Shown: one piece after another, positions 18,765 to 26,913 of the stretch
Numbering within the stretch: position 1 is the first letter of the stretch
Layout of the letters: every line of letters begins with the position of its first letter
Origin: Capnocytophaga sp. ARDL2
GTDB lineage: Bacteria; Bacteroidota; Bacteroidia; Flavobacteriales; Flavobacteriaceae
Direction of reading: 5' to 3'
DNA: 64,000 nt
Assembly: GCF_041530365.1 (NCBI RefSeq)
Contig: NZ_CP168034.1
Span: 868,001-932,000 of the forward strand
Notes under the pieces: model-generated
What the model saw: the letters and a program-made list of their open reading frames with translations, nothing else
Told to the model about the DNA's origin: nothing
The model's database searches: none
Made by a program: the position numbers and the translations under genes

Positions 18765-20768
18765 ATGAATCAACAGCCTAATAGAAAAACTCGAATAAGC
18801 CCTTGGTACTTGTGGAGTAGCTTGATATTGCTTTTTATTTTTATCAATTATTACACAGGTGAAAATGGTGGGGCAACCGATGAAATTTCGATTTCAAAAT
18901 TTGACGACTACCTCAACGAAGGTAAAATAGAAAAAGTAGCTTTCAACCGCAATTCGGCTCGTATTTTATTTACAAAAGAGGCTGAAAAAGAATTGGAAGA
19001 AGCCAATAAACAAAAAGCAGAAAATCAACGAGGATTCTTTAGCAATCTTCAAGGTCCCGTACGCTACAAAGTAGAAATTGCCAATGTGGAACTGTTTGAA
19101 CAAACCTTGCGTGATGCCAAAAACAAAGGTTTGTTGAAAGAATACAAATCTGAAAAAGAAAGCGAATGGACGGGGATTTTCTTTAACTTTTTGCCTTTCT
19201 TGTTGATTATTTTGTTTTATGTATGGATGTACCGTCGTATGATGGGCGGAGCTGGTAGCGGAGGTCCAATGTTTTCAATGGGACGCTCTCGTGCACAGGT
19301 ATTTGACGAAAAAAACAGTACCAAAGTTTCTTTCAATGATGTAGCAGGATTGGAAGGTGCTAAAGAGGAAATTCAAGAGATTGTTGAATTTTTGAAAAAC
19401 CCTGAAAAATATACATCAATTGGAGGTAAAATCCCTAAAGGTGCTTTGTTGGTAGGTCCTCCAGGAACAGGTAAAACACTTTTGGCAAAAGCCGTTGCAG
19501 GCGAAGCCAATGTGCCATTTTTCTCTTTGTCTGGTTCGGATTTTGTAGAAATGTTTGTAGGTGTGGGAGCATCTCGTGTACGTGATTTGTTTAAACAAGC
19601 AAAAGAAAAATCACCTTCGATTATTTTTATTGATGAAATTGATGCCATAGGTCGTGCTAGAGGAAAATCGAATGTTTCAGGAGCAAATGACGAAAGAGAA
19701 AACACCTTAAATCAATTGCTCACAGAAATGGATGGTTTTGGTACGAATACCAATATTATTGTACTAGCTGCAACCAACCGTGCAGAGATTTTGGACAAAG
19801 CCTTGATGCGTGCAGGACGATTTGACCGTCAGATTTATGTAGATTTGCCAGATGTACGCGAAAGAAAACAAATCTTTGAAGTGCATTTGAAAAAACTGAA
19901 AATAGCAGAAGGATTGGATATTGAATTTTTGGCAAAACAAACCCCAGGATTTTCAGGTGCTGATATAGCCAATGTGTGTAATGAAGCCGCATTGACTGCA
20001 GCGAGAAAAAACAAAACACAGGTTGAAAAACAAGATTTCTTGGATGCAGTAGATCGCATCGTAGGTGGATTGGAAAAGAAAAACAAAATCATAACACCAG
20101 ATGAGAAATATGCCATTGCGGTACACGAGGCTGGACACGCTACTGTTTCATGGCTATTGGAACACGCAGCACCACTAATCAAAGTTACCATAGTACCAAG
20201 AGGAATGAGTTTGGGTGCCGCTTGGTATCTTCCAGAAGAACGCCAAATCGTCCGTACCGAAGTAATGCTCGACGAAATGTGTGCTACTATGGGGGGTAGA
20301 GCAGCGGAAAAAGTAGTGTTTGATAAAATTTCGACAGGGGCTTTGAGCGACTTAGAAAAAGTAAACAAACAAGCCAAAGCGATGGTAACCATCTATGGAT
20401 TGAGCGACAAATTAGGAAATATCACTTACTATGACTCTTCTGGACAAAGTGATTACAATTTCTCAAAACCTTATTCGGAAGAAACCGCTGTAAAAATCGA
20501 CAAAGAAGTTTCTGAAATTATCGAAACTCAATATCAAAGAGCAATTGATTTGCTCTCTGAAAACAAAGATAAACTGTTGCAATTGGCAGATTTGTTGTGC
20601 CAAAAAGAAGTGATTTTCCGCGAAGATTTGGAGACGATTTTTGGTGCAAGACCTTTTGATAAAAAAGATTTGATTGCCGAGCAAGTTTCTTCTGAAATCA
20701 AACAACCAGAAACGACAATTGCAGAGGTTGTAGAAGAAATAAAAGAAGAAAAGGATACTGAAAAATAA
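18765..20768 (+). CDS. ftsH: ATP-dependent zinc metalloprotease FtsH
   Basis: A 667-residue membrane-anchored AAA+ protease. Two membrane helices (about 13-30 and 136-156) bracket a periplasmic domain. The AAA domain has Walker A GPPGTGKT near 230, Walker B FIDEID near 288 and the SRH with AGRFDRQ near 350. The peptidase domain carries the zinc motif HEAGH near 455. It degrades misfolded membrane proteins and short-lived regulators. It follows rsfS by 10 bp and is followed by a terminator. The acidic C-terminal tail is typical for this group. Confidence 0.96.
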   Translation: MNQQPNRKTRISPWYLWSSLILLFIFINYYTGENGGATDEISISKFDDYLNEGKIEKVAFNRNSARILFTKEAEKELEEANKQKAENQRGFFSNLQGPVRYKVEIANVELFEQTLRDAKNKGLLKEYKSEKESEWTGIFFNFLPFLLIILFYVWMYRRMMGGAGSGGPMFSMGRSRAQVFDEKNSTKVSFNDVAGLEGAKEEIQEIVEFLKNPEKYTSIGGKIPKGALLVGPPGTGKTLLAKAVAGEANVPFFSLSGSDFVEMFVGVGASRVRDLFKQAKEKSPSIIFIDEIDAIGRARGKSNVSGANDERENTLNQLLTEMDGFGTNTNIIVLAATNRAEILDKALMRAGRFDRQIYVDLPDVRERKQIFEVHLKKLKIAEGLDIEFLAKQTPGFSGADIANVCNEAALTAARKNKTQVEKQDFLDAVDRIVGGLEKKNKIITPDEKYAIAVHEAGHATVSWLLEHAAPLIKVTIVPRGMSLGAAWYLPEERQIVRTEVMLDEMCATMGGRAAEKVVFDKISTGALSDLEKVNKQAKAMVTIYGLSDKLGNITYYDSSGQSDYNFSKPYSEETAVKIDKEVSEIIETQYQRAIDLLSENKDKLLQLADLLCQKEVIFREDLETIFGARPFDKKDLIAEQVSSEIKQPETTIAEVVEEIKEEKDTEK

Positions 20769-20805
20769 AAAGTCATACTAAAACGACCAGTGTCTCAATA
20801 TATTG

Positions 20806-20837
20806 AAAAAAACTATACCTCAAGGTATAGTTTTTTT
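20806..20837 (+). terminator. Terminator after ftsH
   Basis: A stem of up to 14 bp (20806-20819 with 20824-20837) with a 4-nt loop, ending in a long T run. Confidence 0.85.
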
Positions 20838-20889
20838 TTACTATCAAAAGACTACTCTCAATAGTATCTCTACTTGTTTTACAAATGAT

Positions 20890-21606
20890 CTACCTTTTCA
20901 CCACAATACCCAATGCTTCAAGGGCTTGGTCGTCTTGGAAGAGGACCTTGGCATACGCTACCAATTCGGTATAGATAGGATAAAGTTTGTCCAATGCTTC
21001 ATCGCGGATTTCGGTGGCTTTTTGGGCTTCGCTGGTTTCCTTTTTCTGACTTTCTTTCAAGGCAGATAGCTCTTGCAAAGCCGTTTTTTGAGCCTCCAAA
21101 TCGGTTTGTGTGATGTTGATAGTGCCTACTTTTGCCAAAAACTCCGAATTGCCCAAAAGTTGCCCATAAAAATTACTCACCTGCTGATACCACGAAGCAT
21201 AGGCATATTTTCTTTCCCCTGCAAACTCTAATGTTTTGGCTGCCAGAGTATCTCCTTTAAATAAAATTTTACAGAACGATAAATGACGAATGTAAAGTTC
21301 ATTGATTTGTTTTCTTTTGGCATCCAATTTTTCTGTTTCTGCGTACTGCTCGGCGTATTCTTTCTTTTGATTTTGAGCCAATTGTTCTAGTTTGTTTACT
21401 TTCGCTAAATAGTCATTAAGCTTTTCTTCGGTATAGCCCAAAGTTTGCAATTGTGGTAAGATTTTGGGGAGTTTAGCATTAGAAAACACCAGTTTCATTT
21501 GCTGAATTTTGGCATCAGCATTTAGATACTGGCTTTTGGTGGCTTTTTTCGGTTCGTTTGCCGTAGCATTTTCTTCTGTGGGCTTTTTGTTTGTGTTTTC
21601 GCTCAT
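20890..21606 (-). CDS. Hypothetical coiled-coil protein
   Basis: A 238-residue protein without signal peptide or membrane helix. The first about 25 residues are hydrophilic and disordered (MSENTNKKPTEENATANEPK). Most of the rest is rich in Gln, Glu, Lys and Ala with heptad character (about 60-105 and 165-205), with a conserved-looking aromatic helix YAYASWYQQVSNFYGQLLG between. Domains of this type occur in Bacteroidota as hypothetical proteins; I cannot name a function. Its promoter, phased repeats and first 20 codons are duplicated 2.1 kb upstream, on the far side of a restriction-modification pair. This suggests it was once the next gene after menB. Confidence 0.65.
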   Translation of the reverse strand: MSENTNKKPTEENATANEPKKATKSQYLNADAKIQQMKLVFSNAKLPKILPQLQTLGYTEEKLNDYLAKVNKLEQLAQNQKKEYAEQYAETEKLDAKRKQINELYIRHLSFCKILFKGDTLAAKTLEFAGERKYAYASWYQQVSNFYGQLLGNSEFLAKVGTINITQTDLEAQKTALQELSALKESQKKETSEAQKATEIRDEALDKLYPIYTELVAYAKVLFQDDQALEALGIVVKR

Positions 21607-21670
21607 AATAAAATGGATTTAGTTCGTTATAAAATCGTATTTGGTTGTTATTTTTTCAATATTGGTTGTA

Positions 21671-21678
21671 CAAAAATA
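21671..21678 (-). promoter_or_regulatory. -7 box of the coiled-coil gene
   Basis: On the minus strand these bases read TATTTTTG (TAnnTTTG), 65 bp before the ATG. The 21-bp phased repeats begin immediately upstream. Confidence 0.5.
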
Positions 21679-21681
21679 GTA

Positions 21682-21763
21682 TTTCGGCACTGAAAAATGA
21701 GTTTTGGTCATCAAAAAATGATATTCAGGCAATCAAAAATGAATTTCGGTCGGCGGAAATTGG
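21682..21763 (-). repeat. Four phased ~21-bp repeats upstream of the coiled-coil gene
   Basis: Units start at about 21682, 21702, 21723 and 21744, with plus-strand core TTTCGG or a variant followed by AAAAATGA. The period of 20-21 bp equals two helical turns. The array lies directly upstream of the -7 box, as does the array before ahcY, and is repeated in copy B (about 23829-23910). Confidence 0.6.
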
Positions 21764-21829
21764 TTTTTTAGTGTTTGGAGATTAGTTTTATTTAAACATT
21801 TACAATCAATATATATCTTTTTATTAAGT

Positions 21830-22771
21830 TTATAAATGTTTAATTATTTGCTTTGCAATTTTCTCTATCACATTGATGGCTACACTATTTCCGAACTGCT
21901 GATAGGCTTGATTATCGGAAACTGGAATGATAAAATCCTCTGGAAAACCTTGCAATCTCGCTGCTTCTCGTGGGGTCAGTTTGCGTGGATTTTTACCTTT
22001 TTGTTCTATTAATATTTCGCTTCCGTCTTTATAATATCTTGCCGAAATGGTATTGGTGTATTCTGAATTTTCATTAAACAGTCCGTAACCAAACCCTTTT
22101 CCTTTGGCTTTATTTTCTATTTTTCGGCGTTGATGTCCTGCCCAAAGTCTATCCGAAATGGTATATTTTTCATCTACACTTTGTTCTAAAATATCGCCTA
22201 CTTTGGTTGGAGATTGAATAGGTTTAGGAAATTCAAATTGTACATTTTTATCTAAAAAACCTACTATATAAATGCGTTCCCTATTCTGAGGAAGCCCAAA
22301 ATCACGAGCTTTAAGCACTTCATACTGAACATTTTCATAGCCTATTTCTTTTAAATGTTCAATGATGGTTTTTAGTGTATTTCCTTTGTCGTGTCCTTTG
22401 AGTTGTTTCACATTTTCAAGTAAAAAGGCTTTCGGTTTTTTCTCTTTTAAAATTCTTTCAATATCAAAAAACAGCGTTCCACGAGTGTCTGAAAATCCTT
22501 TTTTTAATCCTGCTTGACTGAATGGCTGACACGGAAACCCTGCCAATAGAATATCGTGATTAGGAATATTTTTTTCATCAATTAAAGTAATATCTCCTGC
22601 AATATCTTCATTAGGAAAATTAGAACAATATGTTTTTACAGAATATGGATTTATTTCACTGGTAAAAACACATTCTATATTATTATAAGCTCTTTCAAAT
22701 CCTAAACGAATACCTCCAATTCCTGCAAAGAGGTCTATTATTTTAATTTTCTTTGCCATTATTTTTTCCAA
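21830..22771 (-). CDS. DNA (cytosine-5-)-methyltransferase, Dcm/M.EcoRII-like specificity (pair 1)
   Basis: A 313-residue m5C methyltransferase. Motif I is FAGIGG at 15-20, the catalytic motif IV FPCQPFS has Cys81, motif VI is ENV at 119-121, motif VIII is QNRERIYIVG, and motifs IX-X close with QFGNSVAINVI. The target-recognition region reads LWAGHQRRKIENKAKGKGFG, and then an ISARYYKDGSEILI stretch like that of Dcm and M.EcoRII, suggesting recognition of CCWGG or CCNGG (inference). It overlaps the 3' end of the partner endonuclease gene by 13 bp. It would protect host sites from that enzyme. The start may instead be the Met at codon 5. Confidence 0.9.
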   Translation of the reverse strand: MEKIMAKKIKIIDLFAGIGGIRLGFERAYNNIECVFTSEINPYSVKTYCSNFPNEDIAGDITLIDEKNIPNHDILLAGFPCQPFSQAGLKKGFSDTRGTLFFDIERILKEKKPKAFLLENVKQLKGHDKGNTLKTIIEHLKEIGYENVQYEVLKARDFGLPQNRERIYIVGFLDKNVQFEFPKPIQSPTKVGDILEQSVDEKYTISDRLWAGHQRRKIENKAKGKGFGYGLFNENSEYTNTISARYYKDGSEILIEQKGKNPRKLTPREAARLQGFPEDFIIPVSDNQAYQQFGNSVAINVIEKIAKQIIKHL

Positions 22772-23634
22772 AAATTGATAATATTAGGAATTTCATCAAA
22801 TAAATATTCTTCAAAACTAATAATGTTTTTCATTTCTTTTAATTCTTTCGAATTGGCTACCCAATCATAAGCTACTACAATGATATTATGATTTGCCATT
22901 TCTTGGGCTTTACTTTTTGAAATAGTTTCATCGGCTGTTAATAGATGAATTGTAGGAATATTTGTTCGCTGGATTTCCTCAGCGACTTCTTGCCATCTCT
23001 CACGAAGGGATGTTTTCATCGTTCCGATAATAGTCTTACTTCGTCTTTCTTTAAAGGCTTCAATATTAGGTAGAATGCTATCTACTTTTTTACCCAAACC
23101 GAGGCTATCAAAGGTTTTTCGCCCTACTTTGCTTTGGCTATCGTAAGAATAACCTAAATATTCGTACAATTTATAAATGATTGCCTCAAAAGTTTTCCCT
23201 GCTCTCGACCGCCTTGATTGTGTCATACTCAACGATAAACGATAAATATACGGAAATACCCTACCTGCATACTCTCCGCAAATGGCTTTGATACTTTCAA
23301 GCAACTCCTCTCCCTTTTTGTTAATGATATTTTCAGTTAATAGAATGTCCAAAATAGATTTTGGCGTGTTGAGAATCTTATGTAAATCACGCATTATAAT
23401 GGCACTAAACTCTACTTCATCATTCAAATATTCTTGCCAAGATTCTTCACGAAGTTTGGCAATGGATTCACTAACTTCCTTATTATCAATTAAGGAAAGG
23501 TAAGTTTTATGATTTTTAAAAACCTGTTCCACAATTTCCTGCGAAGAACGAATGTATTGTTGTCTGTATTTTTTTATACTTTCATCAAAAACATTTAATT
23601 CTTTTTTGGGTATTTCTATTATTTTAGGTATCAT
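22759..23634 (-). CDS. Type II restriction endonuclease, EcoRII-C/PspGI-like (pair 1)
   Basis: A 291-residue protein. The C-terminal half matches the PD-(D/E)XK fold of EcoRII-C/PspGI-type enzymes: SRRSRAGKTFE at 140-150, KVDSILPN at 183-190 with the likely metal-binding Asp185, and TMKTSLRERWQE at 205-216 with the likely catalytic Lys207. The N-terminal 120 residues are helical. The partner methyltransferase has a Dcm-like recognition region, consistent with CCWGG/CCNGG cutting (inferred, not shown). The gene begins 18 bp after a degenerate copy of the menB stop codon and 11 bp after a short chimeric reading frame. It looks intact. Confidence 0.82.
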   Translation of the reverse strand: MIPKIIEIPKKELNVFDESIKKYRQQYIRSSQEIVEQVFKNHKTYLSLIDNKEVSESIAKLREESWQEYLNDEVEFSAIIMRDLHKILNTPKSILDILLTENIINKKGEELLESIKAICGEYAGRVFPYIYRLSLSMTQSRRSRAGKTFEAIIYKLYEYLGYSYDSQSKVGRKTFDSLGLGKKVDSILPNIEAFKERRSKTIIGTMKTSLRERWQEVAEEIQRTNIPTIHLLTADETISKSKAQEMANHNIIVVAYDWVANSKELKEMKNIISFEEYLFDEIPNIINFWKK

Positions 23635-23645
23635 TTTTATTCTTT

Positions 23646-23753
23646 TTAAATCCTAACTAATCCACTGATTCTCGCCAAAATCAGGTTTTCGTTTTTCGGC
23701 TCGTTTGCCGTAGCATTTTCTTCTGTGGGCTTTTTGTTTGTGTTTTCGCTCAT
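23646..23753 (-). CDS. Chimeric 35-codon leader: coiled-coil gene start fused to menB tail
   Basis: The ATG at 23751-23753 and next 19 codons copy the coiled-coil gene (MSENTNKKPTEENATANEPK). At about 23692-23697 the sequence changes to a copy of the menB 3' end, read out of frame (NENLILARISGLVRI), ending 11 bp before the endonuclease start. It has a copied promoter and upstream repeats, so it could be transcribed and couple translation to the endonuclease gene. It probably has no function as a peptide. Confidence 0.5.
   Translation of the reverse strand: MSENTNKKPTEENATANEPKNENLILARISGLVRI
23653..23697 (-). repeat. Degenerate copy of the menB 3' end (copy 2)
   Basis: About 45 bp corresponding to the last codons and stop of menB (real copy 27704-27755). 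Read on the minus strand it encodes EKRKPDFGENQWIS and TAG. It lies directly upstream of endonuclease pair 1. Confidence 0.85.
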
Positions 23754-23917
23754 AATAAAATGGATTTAGTTCGTTATAAAATTCTATTTGGTGGTTATTT
23801 TTTCAATATTGGTTGTACAAAAATAATATTTTGGCACTAAAAAATGAGTTTCGGTCATCAAAAAATGATATTCGGTCGGTCAAAAATGGATTTCGGTCGG
23901 CGGAAATTGGTTTTTTA
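23692..23917 (-). repeat. 226-bp direct repeat, copy B
   Basis: The second copy of the coiled-coil gene 5' region, including a -7 box (TATTTTTG on the minus strand, about 23818-23825) and the four phased repeats, ending in codon 20 where it joins a menB tail. It lies between pairs 1 and 2. Confidence 0.9.
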
Positions 23918-23977
23918 TTGCTTATAATACCTTTTTAAACAGATGAATGTTAATATCATATTTTGTAAAGTAAAAAA

Positions 23978-24733
23978 CTAATGATTATTTAAATCAAATA
24001 ATTCCGCAGGATTGATTTTGAATTGTAGCATTTTGGCTGTGTCGCGTCCGCCATCACCTCCTTTTCGTTGCATTGTTATTTTTCCTATTTTAAAACTACC
24101 TTGTTTGGTCATTATTACGCTTTCGTTTCCAAAATAATTCAGGCAGAAATTCATTGGCTTTAAAATCTATCGTGAATTCTTTTCAACTTTCTGAACCACC
24201 AGCATCCATTCGGCAGAAAATTGCCCTCTTCCCTTTAAAATATCTGAAACAATGAGCGATTTATTAGCCTCAATCCATTGCAATATCAACTCTTGCTCTT
24301 GGGTGGTAAATTCATCGGCAAACATTCTTCGTTTATCCCTCGGATTGGCTATATTCGGAATTATTTCGCCTGTATATCTCTTCAAAATAGAAGTAATTTC
24401 TTGGGGAATATCCCACATTTCCACATATTTATCCACCCAGCGTTTATCGATTTGATTAAATCCTTTTGGATTGCTTACCAATTTTACTTGTAGATTCTGA
24501 CAATCAATGGCTTCTTTAAGTTTGATGGTTACTTGTACTTGTACATCGGTTTTATATCCGCTTATTTTTACAGCTTTCACAAATTCGATTTCATCCAAAT
24601 CATATTGCATTATGATTAGCCACTTTTGAGCCTCTTCATCACTTTTCCAATTATTGAATTTATGCACAATATCCTCCTCATTACGAAATCCGTTCTTTGC
24701 TGTTTGTGAGCCTAATAATTGTTCTTTATTCAT
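23978..24733 (-). pseudogene. HinP1I-like type II restriction endonuclease, in-frame TAG (pair 2)
   Basis: The 251-codon frame closely matches R.HinP1I (cuts GCGC; compared from memory). It opens MNKEQLLGSQTAKNGFRNEE and keeps the catalytic set at Asp63, Gln82 and Lys84 (SGYKTD, then NLQVK). Other shared stretches are NPKGFNQIDKRWVDKYVEMW and DILKGRGQFSAEWMLV. TAG at 24167-24169 interrupts codon 189, where HinP1I has Trp (context ARW), and the frame continues through ITMQRKGGDGGR and MLQFKINPAELFD to a stop at 23978-23980. The change is a single TGG-to-TAG step. The truncated protein lacks the conserved C-terminal RKGGD segment and is probably inactive. Confidence 0.87.
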
Positions 24734-24744
24734 TTTGACATTTA

Positions 24745-25737
24745 TTATTGATTATCCAAAACTTCCATTATTTCTTTGGCAATTTCCTTCAAAACATTGA
24801 CCGAAACGCTGTTGCCAAACTGCTTATAAGCCTGTGTAATAGAATTATTTATGATAAAATCCTCAGGAAAACCTTGTACTCTGGCACATTCTCTAGGCGA
24901 TAGTTTGCGTACTTTTCCATTTACGAGATACAAACCCGTTTTTGCCCCCACACCACCGCCATAGGCAGAAAGCGTAATGGCGTGTCCGTCTGTATGATAG
25001 ATGCGTTCGCCTTGTCCGCCCTTGTTTACTTTTCCTATTTGAATAGGCTTGTTGGGATAATCTATTTCTCCAAATAAATCTTTGGTAGGTTGATAATTCT
25101 TATAAATTTCGATGTCGTTTCGTTCAATGATTTTACCATCTTTGGGATTGTCTTCTAAAAAATCTTTCAAAGCTACCTTTTGATTGAGTGGCTTGGGAAA
25201 TTGAAAATTTTTACTATCAATGGAATGATGAAACGCCACGAAATAGATACGTTCTCTGTTCTGCGGAAGACCGAAATCACTGGTGTTAAGTACTTGATAA
25301 TATACCTGATAGCCCAAATCTGTAAGAGTTTTCAAAATAACTTTCAATGTATTCCCGTGATTGTGTCGGACTAAGTTCTTTACATTTTCCAAAAAAATAA
25401 CTTTCGGCTGATGATGATTGACAATCCGAGCAATATCAAAGAAAAGCGTTCCGCGAGTGTCTTCAAAACCTTTTTGTTTGCCCGAAATGGAAAACGCCTG
25501 ACAGGGAAAACCTGCACAAAGAATGTCGTGCGAGGGAATTTCCTTTTCATCAATTTGGGTAATGTCGCCAAAAGGGGTTATTCCATAGTTTTGCAAGTAG
25601 GTTTGAGCAGCGTGTTTGTCCCATTCGCACGAGAAAACACATTGAGCATTGGCGTTGTTCATCGCTTGATGAAATCCGCCAATTCCTGCAAAAAGGTCGA
25701 TAAACCGATTGTTATTTAATGAATGTAAATGTGTCAT
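24745..25737 (-). CDS. DNA (cytosine-5-)-methyltransferase, M.HhaI-like (pair 2)
   Basis: A 330-residue m5C methyltransferase. Motif I is FAGIGG near 16-21, catalytic FPCQAFS holds Cys79, ENV follows near 118, QNRERIYFVAF is motif VIII, and the end has QFGNSVSVNVL. The recognition region GKVNKGGQGERIYHTDGHAI followed by TLSAYGGG matches the M.HhaI recognition domain, predicting methylation within GCGC. The partner downstream resembles HinP1I, which also cuts GCGC, so both halves agree independently. The gene starts 28 bp after a degenerate menB stop copy and precedes the endonuclease gene by 11 bp. With the endonuclease broken it may persist as a solitary methyltransferase. Confidence 0.92.
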   Translation of the reverse strand: MTHLHSLNNNRFIDLFAGIGGFHQAMNNANAQCVFSCEWDKHAAQTYLQNYGITPFGDITQIDEKEIPSHDILCAGFPCQAFSISGKQKGFEDTRGTLFFDIARIVNHHQPKVIFLENVKNLVRHNHGNTLKVILKTLTDLGYQVYYQVLNTSDFGLPQNRERIYFVAFHHSIDSKNFQFPKPLNQKVALKDFLEDNPKDGKIIERNDIEIYKNYQPTKDLFGEIDYPNKPIQIGKVNKGGQGERIYHTDGHAITLSAYGGGVGAKTGLYLVNGKVRKLSPRECARVQGFPEDFIINNSITQAYKQFGNSVSVNVLKEIAKEIMEVLDNQ

Positions 25738-25765
25738 TTAAGTAAAATAGTATTATATTCTAAAC

Positions 25766-25817
25766 CTATGAAATCCACCGATTCTCCCCAAAGTATGGTT
25801 TTCTTTTCTCTAAAAAG
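25766..25817 (-). repeat. Degenerate copy of the menB 3' end (copy 1)
   Basis: 52 bp aligned without gaps to 27704-27755 with 7 differences by eye. It reads FLEKRKPYFGENRWIS and TAG on the minus strand. It lies just upstream of the pair 2 methyltransferase gene and just downstream of pair 3. Confidence 0.85.
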
Positions 25818-25836
25818 ACTCATATAATTCTTTATC

Positions 25837-26913
25837 TTATTTTTTTTGAGTATTCAAAGCTCTTATCAAACTTCTTCCTACAGCATAGGCTAAATTCACG
25901 GGTACAGCATTTCCTATTTGTTTGTATTGATTGCTGATTGTACCTTGAAATTCCCAATCGTCTGGGAATGTTTGGATTCGTGCGTATTCTCTGACGGTTA
26001 GAGGGCGTGTTTCGTCGGGGTGACAACGCTCTGTTTGTGTTTGGGCGGGTGAGCAAGTAAGCGTAAGACTGGGTTCGTTCCAACTGAGCCGTCTTGCCAT
26101 TCCTGTTTTTCCCCCTCCTAAATGATAACTTCCTTTCATATATTCTCGTGCGACTTCATCAGGCAAATCTCTCCAACAGCCACCTGGAGGAACTAAATCT
26201 AATATATTTTTTTTCTTCTCTGTATATTCTTGTCCTACAGATTTTGGGACGTCATTTTTGTATAATTCACCTGCTTTTAAGGCGTCGGTCATTTTCATTT
26301 CACGATGATAAGGTACAGGAAAGTGAAATTGAATGTTTTTTGCCAAATCATTTCTTATTCCTACGATAAGTACGCGTTCTCTTTTTTGTGGTACCTGATA
26401 TTTCACTGCGTGAAGAATTTTAGGTTCTATAATGGTGTAGCCTAATTCCTGCAAAGTTTTTTTGATGGTAGCGATAGTTCGTCCTTGGTCGTGATTGAGC
26501 AATCCGCGAACATTTTCGCCTAAAATCATTTTGGGTTGCACTTCGTCAATGGCTCTTGCAAATTGAAAAAACATCGTTCCACGAACATCGTCAAACCCCT
26601 TTCCTTTTCCTGCATACGAAAATGCTTGGCAAGGAAATCCGCCTGATAGTAAGTCGATTGTACCTCGGTATTTTGTGAAATCAATATCACAAACATCGCT
26701 TTCTAATACATTCCAATTAGGACGATTATGGCGAAGGGTATTACAGGCGTGTTTGTCCCATTCGTTGAGTAAAACAGCCTCAAAACCTGCCATTTCTAAC
26801 CCTAAAGCTAAGCCTCCTGCTCCTGCAAAAAGTTCGATACTTTTGTAATTTTGGTTAGGAACAACTTGTTTTTCTTCTTCCCAAGTAGGGCTAAATAAAT
26901 CAATGGTTTGCAT
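25837..26913 (-). CDS. DNA (cytosine-5-)-methyltransferase, GGNCC-type candidate (pair 3)
   Basis: A 358-residue m5C methyltransferase with a roughly 24-residue N-terminal extension. Motif I is FAGAGG at 29-34, catalytic GGFPCQAFS holds Cys95, ENV follows near 133, QKRERVLIVG is motif VIII, and the end reads QIGNAVPVNLAYAVG. The recognition region (YHLGGGKTGMARRLSWNEPS, LTCSPAQTQTERCHP) resembles enzymes of the GGNCC/GGWCC group, and the partner is Eco47II-like, so GGNCC is the best guess. The start codon overlaps the end of the endonuclease gene by one base, showing translational coupling. Confidence 0.9.
   Translation of the reverse strand: MQTIDLFSPTWEEEKQVVPNQNYKSIELFAGAGGLALGLEMAGFEAVLLNEWDKHACNTLRHNRPNWNVLESDVCDIDFTKYRGTIDLLSGGFPCQAFSYAGKGKGFDDVRGTMFFQFARAIDEVQPKMILGENVRGLLNHDQGRTIATIKKTLQELGYTIIEPKILHAVKYQVPQKRERVLIVGIRNDLAKNIQFHFPVPYHREMKMTDALKAGELYKNDVPKSVGQEYTEKKKNILDLVPPGGCWRDLPDEVAREYMKGSYHLGGGKTGMARRLSWNEPSLTLTCSPAQTQTERCHPDETRPLTVREYARIQTFPDDWEFQGTISNQYKQIGNAVPVNLAYAVGRSLIRALNTQKK

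Larger units (their letters stand above)
21545..21770 (-). repeat. 226-bp direct repeat, copy A (5' region of the coiled-coil gene)
   Basis: This stretch covers the first codons, ribosome-binding region, promoter and upstream repeats of the coiled-coil gene. It is about 94% identical by eye, with no gaps, to 23692-23917. The two copies flank restriction-modification pair 1 in the same orientation. Confidence 0.9.

Noticed and set aside
21682..23917. The phased 21-bp repeats as a CRISPR array
   Set aside because: Units are contiguous and imperfect with no unique spacers, lie at promoters, and no cas genes are present.
21830..26913. Phage or plasmid origin of the methyltransferase cluster
   Set aside because: No integrase, phage structural, replication or mobilisation genes are adjacent; the flanking repeats point to local duplication.
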